A stretch of DNA of 64,000 nt from Parvularcula sp. IMCC14364 (GTDB lineage: Bacteria > Pseudomonadota > Alphaproteobacteria > Caulobacterales > Parvularculaceae): contig NZ_CP132334.1 in NCBI RefSeq assembly GCF_030758415.1, forward strand, positions 434,001 through 498,000. Direction: 5' to 3'. The position numbers and the translations under genes were made by a program. This document shows, in pieces, positions 63,719 to 64,000 of this stretch (position 1 is its first letter; each line of letters begins with the position of its first letter). The notes under the pieces are model-generated. The model worked only from the letters and a program-made list of their open reading frames with translations. It made no database searches and was not told the origin of the DNA.

Positions 63719-64000
63719 GAGCCTGATCCAAAAGTATCTGGGTGATTTCAACGACTTATGATTCTCTTTGTTTGCTTAAGACACGGAGGATCAGATGAGT
63801 TGGAATGAAACCACCCGCACATATTATGACCGCAGTTTCCTGCGCTATGCAAGTGATCTGACGGACGACGAATGGGCTTTGATTGAACCTGAAATACCTC
63901 TTCCAAATCGGATGGGGCGTCCTCGCAAGTGGCCGATGCGGGAGATCATGAACGCCTTGTTGTATATCGCGTCTACTGGCTGCCAATGGCGCATGTTACC
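63719..64000 (+). mobile_element. IS5-family element C, left end (continues beyond window)
   Basis: A third kind of IS5-family sequence begins close to 63719 (gagcctgatccaaaag), 76 bases before a transposase start, and is cut by the window edge. The true left end and target duplication cannot be fixed without the right end. Confidence 0.7.
63795..64000 (+). CDS. IS5-family transposase, N-terminal part (cut by window end)
   Basis: The visible 68 codons read Leu-Thr-Asp-Asp-Glu-Trp-Ala-Leu-Ile-Glu-Pro and Gly-Arg-Pro-Arg-Lys-Trp-Pro-Met-Arg-Glu-Ile-Met-Asn-Ala-Leu, then Tyr-Ile-Ala-Ser-Thr-Gly-Cys-Gln-Trp-Arg, which is the N-terminal domain of IS5-type transposases. It differs from elements A and B. 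ACGGAGGATC precedes the ATG. Confidence 0.88.
   Translation, partial: MSWNETTRTYYDRSFLRYASDLTDDEWALIEPEIPLPNRMGRPRKWPMREIMNALLYIASTGCQWRML

Overview
The window is a stretch of alphaproteobacterial chromosome, mostly core metabolism with a few accessory patches. The taxonomic evidence is a circularly permuted two-piece tmRNA gene whose tag ends FALAA, an Irr-like Fur regulator, a serC-serA biosynthetic pair with a structured serC leader, and a general gene content typical of marine, aerobic, peptidoglycan-making, outer-membrane-bearing Alphaproteobacteria. A glucosylglycerol-phosphate synthase gene suggests a saline habitat. Genus cannot be fixed from the sequence alone.

Layout. 0-9 kb: end of an alpha/beta hydrolase, small membrane proteins, a CPBP protease, dihydrolipoamide dehydrogenase, a lipoprotein phosphatase, a HIT protein, a POT peptide transporter with a broken HIT copy after it, and a methyltransferase-like lipoprotein. 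7.4-10.4 kb: a peroxide/iron operon (Irr-like regulator, rubrerythrin, GlpC-like Fe-S protein, DUF3501). 10.6-17.9 kb: a phosphate-flavoured cluster (hybrid sensor kinase with a decayed ATPase, a PstS-like gene split by an insertion sequence, a Tat-exported PhoD phosphatase), PhzF and a DMT permease. 18-25 kb: serine synthesis (serC, serA) around a PagL-like lipid A deacylase, an outer-membrane barrel gene, purA and an ArsC-like protein. 25-38 kb: an insertion-split AT-rich gene, DUF418 and patatin proteins, thiC under a TPP riboswitch, an AT-rich patch of unknown lipoproteins and a membrane protein, a tiny basic protein, an outer-membrane protein, and ssrA. 38-47 kb: ferredoxin reductase, alanine dehydrogenase, malate synthase, a CAP-domain lipoprotein, and the alternative D-glutamate route murD2-murL with a GtrA flippase-like gene. 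47-51 kb: a large secreted FG-GAP/RTX protein gene split by an insertion sequence. 51-64 kb: glucosylglycerol synthesis, an S24-like repressor without protease residues, gph, glmU-glmS (amino sugar supply), rpiA, gor, an orphan MoxR ATPase and another IS5-family element running off the end.

Two different IS5-family elements are present in two copies each (834 bp and 842 bp), every copy flanked by a TA duplication, with both members of each pair in opposite orientation. Three of the four copies interrupt a reading frame that is restored exactly when the element and one TA are removed, so the insertions are recent; the fourth sits in the stop codon of an outer-membrane protein gene and separates it from its terminator. 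A worn fragment related to the 834 bp element lies near 47.1 kb.

The most biologically notable items are the murD2-murL pair (D-Glu made on the nucleotide precursor rather than by glutamate racemase), the IS-broken phosphate cluster beside a kinase whose ATP site has lost key residues, the split RTX adhesin/toxin-like gene, the protease-dead S24 regulator facing an AT-rich operator region, and a repeated thi-box core in front of thiC.
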